Of a DNA stretch of 64,000 nucleotides, positions 11,111 to 23,335 are shown piece by piece. The position numbers and the translations under genes were made by a program. Origin of the DNA: Wolfiporia cocos (lineage: Eukaryota; Basidiomycota; Agaricomycetes; Polyporales; Phaeolaceae). The DNA is taken from positions 424,375 to 488,374 of the forward strand of contig JACCLO010000019.1 of NCBI GenBank assembly GCA_029448655.1, written 5' to 3'. The notes beneath the pieces were generated by a model, which made no database searches, was not told where the DNA came from, and worked only from the letters and a program-made list of their open reading frames with translations. The first letter of the stretch is position 1; each line of letters opens with the position of its first letter.

Positions 11111-12592
11111 TCACATCAATAGGTGGACGTGCTGACCAGGACAGCTTGGAGACTCACATTCAGCCAACCAGTCAGACTGGCTGGTGTCCCCTGCCACATC
11201 CACCGCCCAGATCCAGGACATGGGCTGGTTGTGCATGCCCTGGACTGTGTTGTCCATTATGTGAGTGATTGCCTTGAGGTCTTGTGGCTTGAGAACCTTG
11301 TACTTTGCCAGTATATCCCCGTTGGCCCCGAGCCGTTCCATTGCCCGTCTTGCCTGTGTATAGACCCGTGCGTGTCGAGCCACCATCTTGGCCACCACCT
11401 GCACTTCGCCCCATGCCCGTGTCTTTGTTTGCTGGCTGTTGGATGGCCTCACTCTGTTCCGGAACAGGAATGACTTGTGTCCGATCGCCACTCGGATCTC
11501 ATGCAGGGCATCATTGGCCTGTCCTTGCCATAGCTGTAGCTCCACCTCAGCGATGTGCCCCCATCCTCTTCTCTCGATTGCTGATGCCCCGAGCTGTGAA
11601 GGTAATGAAAGGCACGACTCCTCTGGCTTGGCTTCTACCTCTTCATCACCGTCCTCACCTTCCTCACCATCTACCAATTCTGCATCCAGCTCATCATCTT
11701 CTTCTTCATCCATCCAATCATCGCCCCTGTACATATCGCGGCCCCCATCTTCCTCATCTATTCCAGGAAGGACTCCAAGGGCCTTGGCCTCGAATGCCTC
11801 TATTTGACGTTGTAGAACCTGTCGCTTTTCTTCAAGTTTCAACCGGTCCGACAGCATGCGCTTCCCTTGCAACCGCCTTGACACCTCACAAAGCTCCAGC
11901 CTGTCAAGTGTCATCCAAGGCAAGAGCCATCCAACATGAAAACCCACTGCTTCTCCTGTGCCTTCATTCCCATTGAAAGCCATGCAGTGACACCTCGCCC
12001 TTTTTTCCCTTGGGACTCCTCCTTCATCATCTTCAGCTGGATGGCCTGCCTGGTTGGAGCTGGAAGCAACCATGTGTTCACACCACGGACAGCATAGAGG
12101 TGATCGACCGCTCACCCTTGTCAAACTGAACATTGTAAATGTCCATGGCAGAAATTTCTTGGTGCCGTCGTGTCTGTGCATTTTCTGCAGCAGATCTCCA
12201 CTCCTGCGAGCTTTGTGTCGCTTGCTGTAGTCTCCAGGTCGTTGAGCTCATTTGTGCTGCTGATGACCCCGTCAACGGCTTTCTTCCACTTCCGGGCCAA
12301 TGAGGGCACTGCACAGCCATATGATGAGACGGTCACGGTGGATGTCAACAGGCTCTACCCACCCAGCCCGGTCATCTTCTTCCAGTTCGAGTCGTTCATG
12401 TGGTCGTCAATGACCTCCCTACGGTGAGCTGTGCTCATGCCTCTTGTACTTCCTGAAATGTTATTGAGAGGAGCCCACAAGGTCTCGATGACCTCCCCAT
12501 CCAACTGTCCGGCACCTTCCATGAATGCAGGGGAATATCTGGGATAACACTCGGACTGATGTCCATGAACATGAAACTGCCCAATCCCTCCC

Positions 12593-12715
12593 TGTATCTG
12601 GAGGCCATCTGGAATGCTCAAGTACGGATTGTCACGGAAACGGTCTTGAAGATGGACCCGATACTGGCACATAATGTCATACATCAGCAGCACCTTCCGC
12701 ATACCTTTCATGGAT
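12593..12715. repeat. 123-bp flanking duplication, left copy
   Basis: KDZ exon 6 sequence, identical by eye to 22720-22842. It abuts the 3' LTR of element A, which lacks its last three bases here. Confidence 0.9.
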
Positions 12716-13411
12716 CACAGACTAGACTGTGGGACTCACACTATAACCTTATAGGCGGCTTGAAGATGTTGCAGAAGGTTGGTGAGGAAGCTAGTGGGCG
12801 CAAGCAGAGATGGTTTGTAACTGTGCGAATGCAGAGAACAAATCTAAGGCTTATCCGCAGTGATAGCCCTACTTATATACATGCTTTGTTTGGTTACCGG
12901 TAAGGGAGCCAAACATGAAGGTGGTCTGTGCGCAGACATAACTAATATGGTTAAGTCGTAAACTACAATAGACCATGTGCGCCGGTAATGGCCGCACCAG
13001 TAAGATCGTTTGTTTGGACCGTAGGTCCATGTTGTGGAAGTGGCTGTAGCTACGTTAGTAAGCCATGCATGTGATTCTTATATACCGGCATCGGGATATG
13101 AGTAATCATAAGGGCATTGGCATGTGATAACGAGCGGGCCGCTTATCCAATCGTACTGACATAGCCCGGTACCGGGATATGAGTAAAGCGCGTGACACCG
13201 AAGGTTAGTCCGCTGAGTCATTGACGCGTACAAGCGTGTTATGTACGTGTTGTTATGACAAGTGGACGTATACCGCGTTGTGTACGTGTTGTTTGGTTGC
13301 GTGTACGTGTAGACGGGCGCTTAGCAGCGTAAATGTCTACAAGGTCGTAGAAATACCAGATAAATAGGTAAAAATACGGGAAAAATAGTGGCATGTCCCA
13401 AATCTGTGACA
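12716..13411 (-). repeat. 3' LTR of copy A (696 bp)
   Basis: On the minus strand it begins TGTCACAGATTTGGG and ends CACAG-TCTAGT-CTGTG. The canonical terminal TCA is missing at the junction with the host. Confidence 0.9.
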
Positions 13412-13450
13412 TTACCCCCTCTTCAGGTTTCATTGTCCCTAATGGAACGA

Positions 13451-16400
13451 TTATTTTCCTGTGGAGCCGAATCCACCAGTACCGCGCTCAGATTTAATCT
13501 TTTCAAAGTAAGATTTTCCGTGTAGCGTAATGTGCGGGTCCTTAGCAACTTCGCAGATGAGCTGGGCAATCTTATCACCGGCCCGAATATCGATAGATAT
13601 ATCGGAGTGATTCCGGAGAATGATGATTACTTCGCCTTGATAATCGTGGTCGATAACGCCACCCATTACGTCTATGCCTTTTCGGGCAAGACTAGAGCGG
13701 GGGGCGATACGTCCGTAAGTGCCGAAAGGTACCTGGATCTTCAGTTTGGTGTTGTATTCTGTCTGCCCGTGAGCTGGCAGAACGTCGCCTGTTGCAGTGT
13801 ACAGGTCAAACCCAACCGAGTCCTTGGTTCCCTTTTCCGGCATTCGGCCGCCTTCACCGACTACGATTTTCAAATCCGCGTTTTGGTTAATGTCCGCTGA
13901 CATCCATCCCCCGTCGGGGTGTCTAACCATGCGTTGCTTAGGATCCTTCGCAAATTCTTCGCGATACTGCGGCCAGTCGTCTGGCCACGTGCATTCGTCG
14001 GCTTCCCAGTCGTCGCTGTCAGGGTCGAAGACGTGAACTGCTTCTTTCCTTCTAGCTGAGCGCCTGAGGGGGACATCCTGCATTGGAATGGCGTGTGAAG
14101 CCTTGTATTCCTGCAGAATGTCGTATGCCGTGTCGAGATCGGCTTCGCGTACCCAGGAGTCGTCATTGATACCGAACCCTTTCCATCGGATTCTGTATTC
14201 AACTCTTCCTGCACGGAGACGATGATCTAAGATCTTCTCGACTTCCCATAACTCCTCGCCGTCGACCATTTCTGGTTGAGGCTCTGGTTTTTTCTGATGC
14301 ACCGGGTCCTTGTACATGACCAACTTGGAAGCGTGAAATACTGGGTGATAAGCCCTGTATTGCTCGTCCATAGTATACCCTAAAGGTGACCGGAGATAAT
14401 TGTTCAATTATCCTGAAATGGTCCCAAATAGCGTGGACTAAGACTTCTTTCGGAGTCTTGCCAGCTACGGGCGTCAACGAGAACTTTGTCGCCGACTTTA
14501 AACGGTACCGAGCGCTTATGTTGATCAGTAAGTACCAAGACCAGCGTTCAGCAGCCAGTTTCATAGCTGCCTTAGCTTGTTCTTGTGCTGACCATCGTTC
14601 GTAAGCAATGACATTTAGGTCCACGTATTGTGTTGGACGTAAATTCGTAGGTCCTGCGTTGGGATGCCTTCCTAGTTCGACAAAGAATGGACTATTCTTT
14701 GTTGTCTCACTAGCCGCGTTGTTGTACGCGAATTCGGCCGTAGGGAGAAACCATGACCAGTTATCCTTCTGAATAACATCGATGTAACATCTAAGATATT
14801 GTTCCAGGATTTGGTTAACTCTCTCCGTCTGGCCATCCGCTTGCGGGTGATAGGCAGTTGTCATTGACCGTTGGATTCCCAATTGTTCACACCATCCCTT
14901 AAACAAGGCAGCTGCGAATTGCGGGCCTCTATCCGAAATGATTTGTTTCGGAAGTCCGTGGTTCGGATAGATCCAAAGGTATAGGAGGTTCGCTAATTCT
15001 TTCGCCGTTATCTTGTCTGATGTGGGAATGAAGTGCGCTCGCTTGGTAAGCCGGTCCACTATTACCATAATAGCATTGAATTGTTTCAATTCGCCGCTGG
15101 GCGGTAAGTGGACGATAAGGTCAATTGTGACGGTGTCCCAAGGTGCTTCCGGGACTGGGAGCGGTTGCAGGGGTCCGTACGGGGTCTGGTTGTGGTTCTT
15201 CATGCGTTGACATGTGTCACAACCTTCCACGTATTGCTTTACCATCGTGGTCATTCCAGGCCACCAGTAATTACGTGACAGAAGTTCATAGGTCTTCCAT
15301 CGTCCGAAGTGTCCGGCAGTCACATGGTCATGATGTAACTCCATAATCTTCGTGCGCAATTCCTTAGGCTCTTTTGGAACGTACACTTTTCCTCGTCTGA
15401 GGAGTAATCCGGCCTCCATGTTCCATTCCTGGAGATCTTTACCGAATTCCTTGGGACCACTTTTCAGTAGTTCCTGGTAATCCTTGGTAATTTGATCGTC
15501 CATGAGGGCTTGTCGGATTTGTCGGAGAAGGTCCTCGTCGCCTGATTGTATCTCCTGCTGTGACGCTTCTAGCGCCCTAACCGTAAAGTATTCCGGTTTC
15601 AGCAAAATTTGATCGCGATTGTCGAGTTCCACCCCCTCTTCATGGTCTGGCCTCCGTGACAGAGGATCAGCCGTGAGCATTGTTTTACCGGGTTTGTGAC
15701 ACATGGTGAAGTTGAACCTTGTCAGGTAAAGACTCCAACGTGCCTGTCTCCGGGTTAGCCGTTGTGCCGATTTGAAATATGTCAGATTGAGATGATCCGA
15801 CCATACTTCAAATTTGTGTGGGTGTCCTTCGAGGTAATGTCTCCATTCCTCTAGAGCGCGGATGATTGCGAGCAACTCCTTGTCGTAAATCTCATAGTTC
15901 CTTTCGGGTGCTGATAGAGATTTTGAGTAAAAGGCTACCGGGTGCCAGAGCTTATCCTCCGAAGAGTATTGTGATAGCACTGCACCAGTTGCGTAATCGG
16001 AAGAATCCGCTTCCACGCGGAACGGGGACTCCTGATCTGGGATCCGGAGTATTGGAGCCGATGTGAAAGCTTCCTTGAGAGTTTGGAATGCTTCCGCTTG
16101 TTCGGGTCCCCAATTCCACTGCGTGTTTTTCTTGGACAGTTCGGTTAACGGCTTAACCACTTTGGAGAAGTCTTTAATGAACCGACGGTAGTAGTTGGCG
16201 AAGCCAACAAAGGCCTGGACGTCCTTCACCTTGGCAGGTGTAGGCCAGTCCATTACGCCGGCTACCTTCTTAGGGTCCATTTCGACTTTTCCTTTGGAAA
16301 TGATCATTCCCAGGTATTCAATACTGCTTTGTTCGAAGAAGCACTTTTCAGGCTTCGCGAACAAGTCGTTGTCTTGCAAGATTTGTAATACTTGCTTGAC

Positions 16401-17990
16401 AATACGACGGTGTTCCAACAGGTCGTTTCCGAACACAAGGATGTCGTCTAGGTAGACAATGACCTTTCCTTCTCTGATAAGGTCACCTAGGATATCGTTC
16501 ATCATGTGTTGGAACGTGCTGGGTGCATTACAAAAACCGAAGTACATGACTACGGCTTCGTAAAGGCCGTTAGGTGTAATGAATGCGGTCTTCCATTCAT
16601 CTCCCTCCTTGATTCTTACGTTGTTGTAACCCCAACGCAAGTCGAGCTTTGTAAATATCGAAGCCTGGCTAAGCTTATCGATAAGCTCGTCTATGCGTGG
16701 GAGAGGGTACCTGTTTTTAATGGTCAAGTCGTTTACTTTTCGGTAATCGACTACCATTCGGGCTCCGCCGTCTTTTTTAGGGACGAAGAAGACCGGGCTC
16801 GCGATCGGGGATTTCGAGTGTCGGATGTAGCCCTTCCGTAACTCTTCCTGAATCCACTGATCTAGCGAGTTCGCCTCCTGAGGAGACATCTTGTATGCCT
16901 TACTTGGGGGCGGTAGTACCGCGTCATCGGGGAAGTCGATGGCGTGGTCGTATGGTTTCCGTTCGGGCATCCTTTCGGATGCGCGTTGAGAAAATACCGT
17001 GGGACCAAACTCCTGGTATTCCTCCGGAACCAAGGATTTCCATTTCTGGAGATCCGCATCTGTCAGGAATTCATCATCCGACTTCTTCGTTATCGACTGA
17101 ATGGCATCGATAAGGAGTTCCGTTCCTTCGTCAAGGGTGTTCACCCAAGCGACAAAGGGATTCTCCGGCTCCTCTAAGCCGAGAAAATCTATTGGAAAGT
17201 CATTGATGATCTGATAGATGTTGCGGGGTTCGATTTCGTCCTCTTCCTCAGAAATCGAAACCCGTTTGCCATGTTTGCATTTTTCCGTACACCGATATGT
17301 GAAGGTTCCTTCCGGCCAGTTGAAGTCCGGGTTGTGTTTCAGGAACCAATCATATCCGAGGATCACATCCGCATTCTGTACGTCCATTACGTACAAGAAT
17401 TCGGTGGACTTGTGTTCCTCGTGCACCATATAAGCTTTTACTGCCATATTGATATTACCGGCGGTATTAGAGGTACCGTCGGCGTTGCGAATCTCGAGAG
17501 GCGAAGGTAGTTTCTGAGTGACTAACTTTTCCTCATGGACGAGTTTCTTATCTATGACGCTTATTGATGCACCGGTGTCGATTAATGCCATGGCGTTTAC
17601 TTTCTTTCCATATACCCACAGTTCCACTTCGATAGAGAACGATTTATTGTCGTCTCGAGAATCGTTTCCATGTACATTATACAAAGTGAAAAACTTCGAC
17701 GCGAGCGGGTCAGGATAAAAGTATTTTACAGGAGGGGCACGTGTAGCTAGTGTCCTTGTCCTCCGGGCAAAGTCCATTGCCGAGTTACCGAATATACCGA
17801 GATGGGATACCGGGTGACGTACGACCGTCTTATCTTCCCACAAGATAAGGGGTCTCTGTGAAGCCTCTTCGTAGAGGTGCGCTTCTTCGGGGCGCTGTAC
17901 ACTCCCAGCCGCTGCGGGGCTGGTGTGTTCTTCACAGAACGTCTTCGAGACGTGTGGTTGGGGCGAGGGGAACCGAGATGGTCCCGACAT
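13451..17990 (-). pseudogene. pol: pol of copy A, frame-shifted before the chromodomain
   Basis: Protease, RT (YLDD), RNase H and integrase are open from 17990. Compared with copy D there is +2 near 14532, +1 near 14420 (which restores the frame) and a further +1 near 14375. The last shift puts chromodomain and dUTPase (13451-14407) in another frame. The integrase C-terminal region is therefore scrambled and the chromodomain/dUTPase would not be attached. The dUTPase motifs themselves are intact in their own frame. Confidence 0.85.
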
Positions 17991-19929
17991 TGGCGACGGT
18001 GGTGGCGGGGGCCGAGGGTCCTGCTGAGCTTGAGTCAGCCGTTACTTCTTCCCAGATCGTTCGGGCACGATACGTCTTGCCATCCGCGGGGGGCGCCGAG
18101 TACGGCTTCTTGCCAGAAGCCTGTCCCTTTCCACTACCCGAAGGAGCAGCCGTGGTCTTTCCAGACGCGGCGGCTGCATCCTTCGCCCTTTGTTGCTCGG
18201 CCCGCTGAGCGGCAGGCACGAATGTTCCCGCGGCCTTGTCTGCCGCAAGCTTAGGACATTTGTTGAAGTAATGTCCTGTCTGCTTGCAGTATGTGCAGAC
18301 GGCGTTGGTGGTGTCGGCGGGGGCTTTGGCGGGCGCCTTTCCCTTGTCCTTCTTTTTCTCCGACTTCTTTGCAGAAGCGGAGGACGTCTCCTTCTTTTCG
18401 GCAGGTGCCGAGTCCTTCTTGCCGGCCTTCTCGAAGATAGAACCCTTGATCTTGTCTGGATATGACGTTTGGTACATTTCCAGGGCGAAGTCGATGAGGG
18501 GTTCGATGTCGGTTGGGGCCTTGAAGAACGGGGTCTTGCCGAGGACGTTTAAGGTGTCCTTAACCTTTTCTGGGAGAGTCTCGGTGAATTCCCACACCAG
18601 AGTCTCATTGGCGGTTTCAGAGAGACGGTTGAGGGTGCGGAACCGTTCGCAGTAATTGAAGTAGTTCGATTCTGCCAGTTCCTTGCCCTTCGTGCCGTAA
18701 TAGCCGCGAATTTCCTTCTTGGCTATCTCCTTATCCGTCATCTTCCCATATTGCACCATGACTGACTTGGTGAAGTCCTCCCAGGTGCCGAGAGGTTCAC
18801 CGTTTCCTGCCTTCTTGATGAGAGGCGAGAAAAATTTGTATGCGTCCCCTGTGACGCGGAAGAGGGCCGTGGTGATACGGTCATGGTCATCGTAGACCCT
18901 GAGCGTACCGAAGTACAGGCCCATCTTCTCCACCCATTCCTGCGCAGTCACCTTTCCAGATGACCCAGAGAATTCGGGGGGAGGGGGGATTTTCAGGTTT
19001 TGAGGCAGACCTGGAATCTGCGGGGCGACGGCTGCTGCAGCAGCGGCTGCAGCTTGTGCGGCGGCAGCAGCCTCGGCTGCACGGGCTTGAGCAGTGCCGG
19101 GGGCCGGTGCGGGTTCTTCCGGGGGCGTGCGGATGCCGGGAGGGTTGGGAACGGAGGGATTCTTGCGAATTCTCCGAAGTTCCTCGTCAACCTTCTCCAT
19201 GCGCTCTGCGAACGCATCCTCGAGGTCGTCCAGCCGGGACCGGTAGTCCTTTCGGAGCTGCTTCTCCATTTCGGAGAGCTTGGCGGTGTACTCCTGTCGG
19301 AGTTCCTTGCCGAGGTCCACCATGGTGGACAATACCTCGTTCCGGACCGAATTGACCGCTTCGTGTAGCTCGTCTTGGGCCTTCTGTTCGAGTGCCCTGG
19401 ATTGCCCAGCCAGGGAATCGATTCGTTCATGGATACGCTCCAGGCGGGCGTGCACCATTCGACCTAGGGTGTCGGTGGTGTCATGGCTTATGGCCGCACT
19501 TCGTTGTACGGCGGCATCGATGATTGGCCCATGTATGGACCCATCCACCTTGTGGTGTTCCTCCTCAGGAAGGTACGCCTTAAGGTTGTTCTCGACAGCG
19601 ACATTGGTCTGTCGTGTCGGACCCGAAAATTCCATTTCCAGGGTGGTGGCGGGCCCGATAGGGCGAGTTCGACGAGCCGGTGGGTACCCGGCAATGGGGG
19701 AGCCTGGGGGTGTACCCATGGGGTTGGTCGGAGATTCCCTTTGCGGGGGAGCGAACTCCGGCATTTCCTCTTCTCCTTCCTCTTCCTCTTCTTCTCCCTC
19801 GCTTAGGTGCTCCAGCGTCACCAGTTGCTGGGTTCCCGAGGGACCAGCTACCGGTGTCACCGGGCCTTCTGAGCGGAGGCGCATCTTGCGGGGAGCGAGG
19901 GGAGTGCTGACGGAGGAGGTGGAAGACAT
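17932..19929 (-). CDS. gag: gag of copy A
   Basis: 665 codons, fully open. It has an acidic N-terminal region, a central coiled-coil-like stretch, the retrotransposon capsid region and a CCHC zinc knuckle (CTYCKQTGHYFNKC). Its 3' end overlaps pol by 59 nt in another frame. It forms the particle core and binds RNA. The sequence is close to copy D. Confidence 0.9.
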   Translation of the reverse strand: MSSTSSVSTPLAPRKMRLRSEGPVTPVAGPSGTQQLVTLEHLSEGEEEEEEGEEEMPEFAPPQRESPTNPMGTPPGSPIAGYPPARRTRPIGPATTLEMEFSGPTRQTNVAVENNLKAYLPEEEHHKVDGSIHGPIIDAAVQRSAAISHDTTDTLGRMVHARLERIHERIDSLAGQSRALEQKAQDELHEAVNSVRNEVLSTMVDLGKELRQEYTAKLSEMEKQLRKDYRSRLDDLEDAFAERMEKVDEELRRIRKNPSVPNPPGIRTPPEEPAPAPGTAQARAAEAAAAAQAAAAAAAAVAPQIPGLPQNLKIPPPPEFSGSSGKVTAQEWVEKMGLYFGTLRVYDDHDRITTALFRVTGDAYKFFSPLIKKAGNGEPLGTWEDFTKSVMVQYGKMTDKEIAKKEIRGYYGTKGKELAESNYFNYCERFRTLNRLSETANETLVWEFTETLPEKVKDTLNVLGKTPFFKAPTDIEPLIDFALEMYQTSYPDKIKGSIFEKAGKKDSAPAEKKETSSASAKKSEKKKDKGKAPAKAPADTTNAVCTYCKQTGHYFNKCPKLAADKAAGTFVPAAQRAEQQRAKDAAAASGKTTAAPSGSGKGQASGKKPYSAPPADGKTYRARTIWEEVTADSSSAGPSAPATTVANVGTISVPLAPTTRLEDVL

Positions 19930-20078
19930 TTTTTTGTGAATCTGTTTGTGACGAATGTTAGTTTCCGGTTACTCATTGTCTTAGATTCTTAAGAAGGGAT
20001 TGGGTTTTGAAAGCTGCGACTTTTGTTATAGATCATACTCGCACTCTATTTCAGAGTTAAAAGATGATAGTATTTCTA

Positions 20079-21002
20079 CTATACAATCGCGAGTATATCC
20101 TCTTCTACCGAAGTAGTTGAGGGCCCTGCCACCTTGTCAGGTGGTGTTACACCGAAGGCAAAAGTAATTTGTAGCGCTACGCATTCTGCTACGATACGAG
20201 CTAAGTCCGTACGCCAATCCAAAAAGGAAATATTGCCGAGCTGTTTGCAATACTTTTTCATAATTCTCCAGTCTCTATTGGTGATCCTTCCTCGTCTCGC
20301 TCTATCCTTTACGTTATCCACCAAGTCCTCCAATTCTACTACCATAGTATGGAAACGCATGTCGTTTTCCATATGGAAGCCTGGGTAATTAGGGGGGTGG
20401 TTGGCGAGAGGGGTAAGACGAGTGAGGGTGCCTTCTAGCATGGGAATAACTTGATCGCATGCTTGGAGGGGTTTCTTCTTCCCGAAGATGAGGGAAGGGT
20501 CGAGAATCTTGTGGTTGGCCGGAACAGAAGGTCCGGCCGCCGGGCTGGAGAGACGGAGGGCCAGTGAAGAAGCTGCTTGCTTGGCTTCCTTGGCGGCTTG
20601 CTTGGCGGCGATTCGCTTATTCAGCTTATCGCGGGAGAGCTTGAGCTTGTTGAGTTCGCGGAGTTCGATAAGGTTTTCCATGGCGGTAATGGAAGCGGCT
20701 AGCTTCTCTTCCTCTGTTCAGATACGCTTAGCGAGCGGAACTGGTTTGGGAGGTCGAGGAGTGGGTTTTCCAGCCTCAGCAATGTGCTTTGGCATGTGGA
20801 CGGGAATCTCCCAAAGATGGAGTTTCCCAGTGTAATCTTCCTTTACAGGAAGCGTGTAGGTGACGTCCTCTGCCCGAGGAATGTCGGCGGTGTCGATGCG
20901 GCTGAGAAGGGACCGCTTCGCCGGTTTGACGTAAGGGGCAGTGGAGGAGCCACGGGTGCGACGGGTAACGCGGGGCATGATTCTAGAAAGTGCAGCCTTC
21001 AT
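20079..21002 (-). pseudogene. ORF0 of copy A with a premature stop
   Basis: Homologous along its length to the 307-codon ORF0 of copies C and D. One tryptophan codon in RIWTEEE has become TGA (near 20718), splitting it into an N-terminal piece of 94 codons and a 200-codon remainder that could start at an internal ATG (20681). Confidence 0.85.
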
Positions 21003-22020
21003 GAGAAACGAAGTTTCCCAGTGATACGTCCAAGAACAGGAATAGAAGGGATTATGTAAGGTAGGGTAGTGGACTCCTTTTCAGGAGCAAAGAAGGTGTA
21101 CTACGGGGCATAATTACTCTTATGTTGCGCGCAAACCCTGTGCCGAGACGGCGCGGATATTCGCATGACCCTAACGGTCAGAGGCGCCGACTCCAGGGGT
21201 AGAGTTGCTGACTGCCAGGCCGGTTCCTGGGTCAGATGATTGGGAATCGGATACACGACACCGCCCCGGAGGGACGCTGCCGGAAAGTGGCTGGGATTTT
21301 ACATCCCTTAGCCTGTCCATGCTTCAACAATGAGGTTGCCGTCTGTAGCCACATGGGTGTCACATCAGGGCTAGAAAACCATTGTCGATCTAAGATCGCG
21401 AGACAGCAGCGCTCCACATCCCGAGGGAGTGGGCTACGCGCTTCTCTTCCAATGGGGCCCCAAATCCGTTTGACCCATGCTCGCACGCCGAGCTGCCCGG
21501 AGGACTTATGCTATTGGCTACCGCGAGTGACCTATGGCAGGGTGATTTTTTACGTCACCCCCCTCACTGCTTTTCCCATAACGGGTTCAAAGCAGGTCCC
21601 TTACGCCTGGGAGGCGGCTTTGGAAAATTCCCATGCCATCATAATGATGACCCTGTGGATAGTGATGGGGCGCTGAACAACGCTTGCCATGACCGGGGGT
21701 TGGGCGCACACAGGCAGGCCGTCCCCTTTTCTCCACAGGCGGGTCTTAACCGCGCATAGTCCAAGCTTGTCAGCGAGGACCATGTCTCCTTGACCCTGGA
21801 GTCCGGGTTAGGTAGGTCTCCTGCCTAAAAAGGCGGTGTGGCTTCCCTGGTTGCCAATCCTCTGCCGAGGATGGCGATGTATCCCCCAGATCTCAACTAT
21901 CACCCCTAACTCTTTGTCAAGAGTAGGGATGTGCGCAGCAACGAGTAATAGCCCCTGTAGGATAGAAACCCAGGCCCAAGCGCAAGCGCAAGGGCGGGGG
22001 TAGGGGGAGATTTGTTCTTA
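21003..22020 (-). ncRNA. Leader of copy A
   Basis: About 1 kb of untranslated leader between 5' LTR and ORF0, nearly identical to the leaders of copies C and D and related to that of element B. It includes the primer-binding site next to the LTR. Described in detail under copy D. Confidence 0.6.
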
Positions 22021-22719
22021 TGACACAGACTAGACTGTGGGACTCACACTATAACCTTATAGGCGGCTTGAAGATGTTGCAGAAGGTTGGTGAGGAAGCT
22101 AGTGGGCGCAAGCAGAGATGGTTTGTAACTGTGCGAATGCAGAGAACAAATCTAAGGCTTATCCGCAGTGATAGCCCTACTTATATACATGCTTTGTTTG
22201 GTTACCGGTAAGGGAGCCAAACATGAAGGTGGTCTGTGCGCAGACATAACTAATATGGTTAAGTCGTAAACTACAATAGACCATGTGCGCCGGTAATGGC
22301 CGCACCAGTAAGATCGTTTGTTTGGACCGTAGGTCCATGTTGTGGAAGTGGCTGTAGCTACGTTAGTAAGCCATGCATGTGATTCTTATATACCGGCATC
22401 GGGATATGAGTAATCATAAGGGCATTGGCATGTGATAACGAGCGGGCCGCTTATCCAATCGTACTGACATAGCCCGGTACCGGGATATGAGTAAAGCGCG
22501 TGACACCGAAGGTTAGTCCGCTGAGTCATTGACGCGTACAAGCGTGTTATGTACGTGTTGTTATGACAAGTGGACGTATACCGCGTTGTGTACGTGTTGT
22601 TTGGTTGCGTGTACGTGTAGACGGGCGCTTAGCAGCGTAAATGTCTACAAGGTCGTAGAAATACCAGATAAATAGGTAAAAATACGGGAAAAATAGTGGC
22701 ATGTCCCAAATCTGTGACA
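22021..22719 (-). repeat. 5' LTR of copy A (699 bp)
   Basis: Full LTR, on the minus strand TGTCACAGATTTGGG...CTGTGTCA. It contains TATATAAG followed about 34 nt later by AGATTTGTTCT, the predicted start of the transcript. Confidence 0.9.
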
Positions 22720-22842
22720 TGTATCTGGAGGCCATCTGGAATGCTCAAGTACGGATTGTCACGGAAACGGTCTTGAAGATGGACCCGATACTGGCACATA
22801 ATGTCATACATCAGCAGCACCTTCCGCATACCTTTCATGGAT
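22720..22842. repeat. 123-bp flanking duplication, right copy
   Basis: Same KDZ exon 6 sequence as 12593-12715, directly after the 5' LTR of copy A. Beyond 22842 the KDZ exon continues without interruption. Confidence 0.9.
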
Positions 22843-23126
22843 GTCGCAGCCTGGCTGAGCACATAATCCATGTTCATCTGTCTGGAACTGGGGTTTGTGA
22901 CAGCTCTGATGGTTGGGAAATAGCTCACCGTTCCCCCTTCTGAAAGTCAACAACCAAGTGAGGAAAGAAGCATCCGTGACGGCCACAAGCAGCAGCCCCA
23001 ATTCCAGTTGCTTCCAGATTGTGCCTGTCTGCATTGGCCTGATTTACAGCACGATGATCGTGGCACGTTGACCTCTGAGAACAATTGTCAGCATGCCCAA
23101 TACCACGAGAGGCAACAACAGCTGCA

Positions 23127-23335
23127 ACGACAACCACCGCGACCATCGCGACCACCGCGACCATCGCGACCACCGCGACCATCGCAACCACCGCGACCAT
23201 CGCGACCACCGCGACCATCGCGACCACCGCGACCATCGTGACCACCGCGACCATCGCGACCACCGCGACCACAACCTCCGCGGCATTCGCGACCTCCGCG
23301 ACCGCGACCACCGCGACCACCACGACCATCGCGAC
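23127..23335. repeat. CGCGACC array 7 (KDZ intron 4)
   Basis: 18-bp higher-order unit CGCGACCATCGCGACCAC repeated many times, then mixed 9-bp units. It lies in intron 4 of KDZ (23538-23075), which is 464 nt against 46-55 nt for neighbouring introns. Confidence 0.9.

Larger units (their letters stand above)
12716..22719 (-). mobile_element. Ty3/Gypsy chromovirus copy A (10.0 kb, LTRs identical by eye)
   Basis: The element lies on the minus strand between LTRs at 22021-22719 (5') and 12716-13411 (3'). Order: leader, ORF0, gag, pol, polypurine tract. Its two LTRs look identical except for three missing terminal bases at the left edge, so the insertion should be recent. Yet ORF0 carries a nonsense change and pol several small indels. 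It is inserted in KDZ exon 6. Confidence 0.9.

Noticed and set aside
19280..19939. 219-codon plus-strand ORF opposite gag A (with equivalents in C and D)
   Set aside because: It mirrors gag on the other strand and varies with gag codon positions; no independent signal.
21236..21676. 146-codon ORF antisense to the Gypsy leader
   Set aside because: Open in copies A and C but broken in copy D, so unlikely to be a gene.
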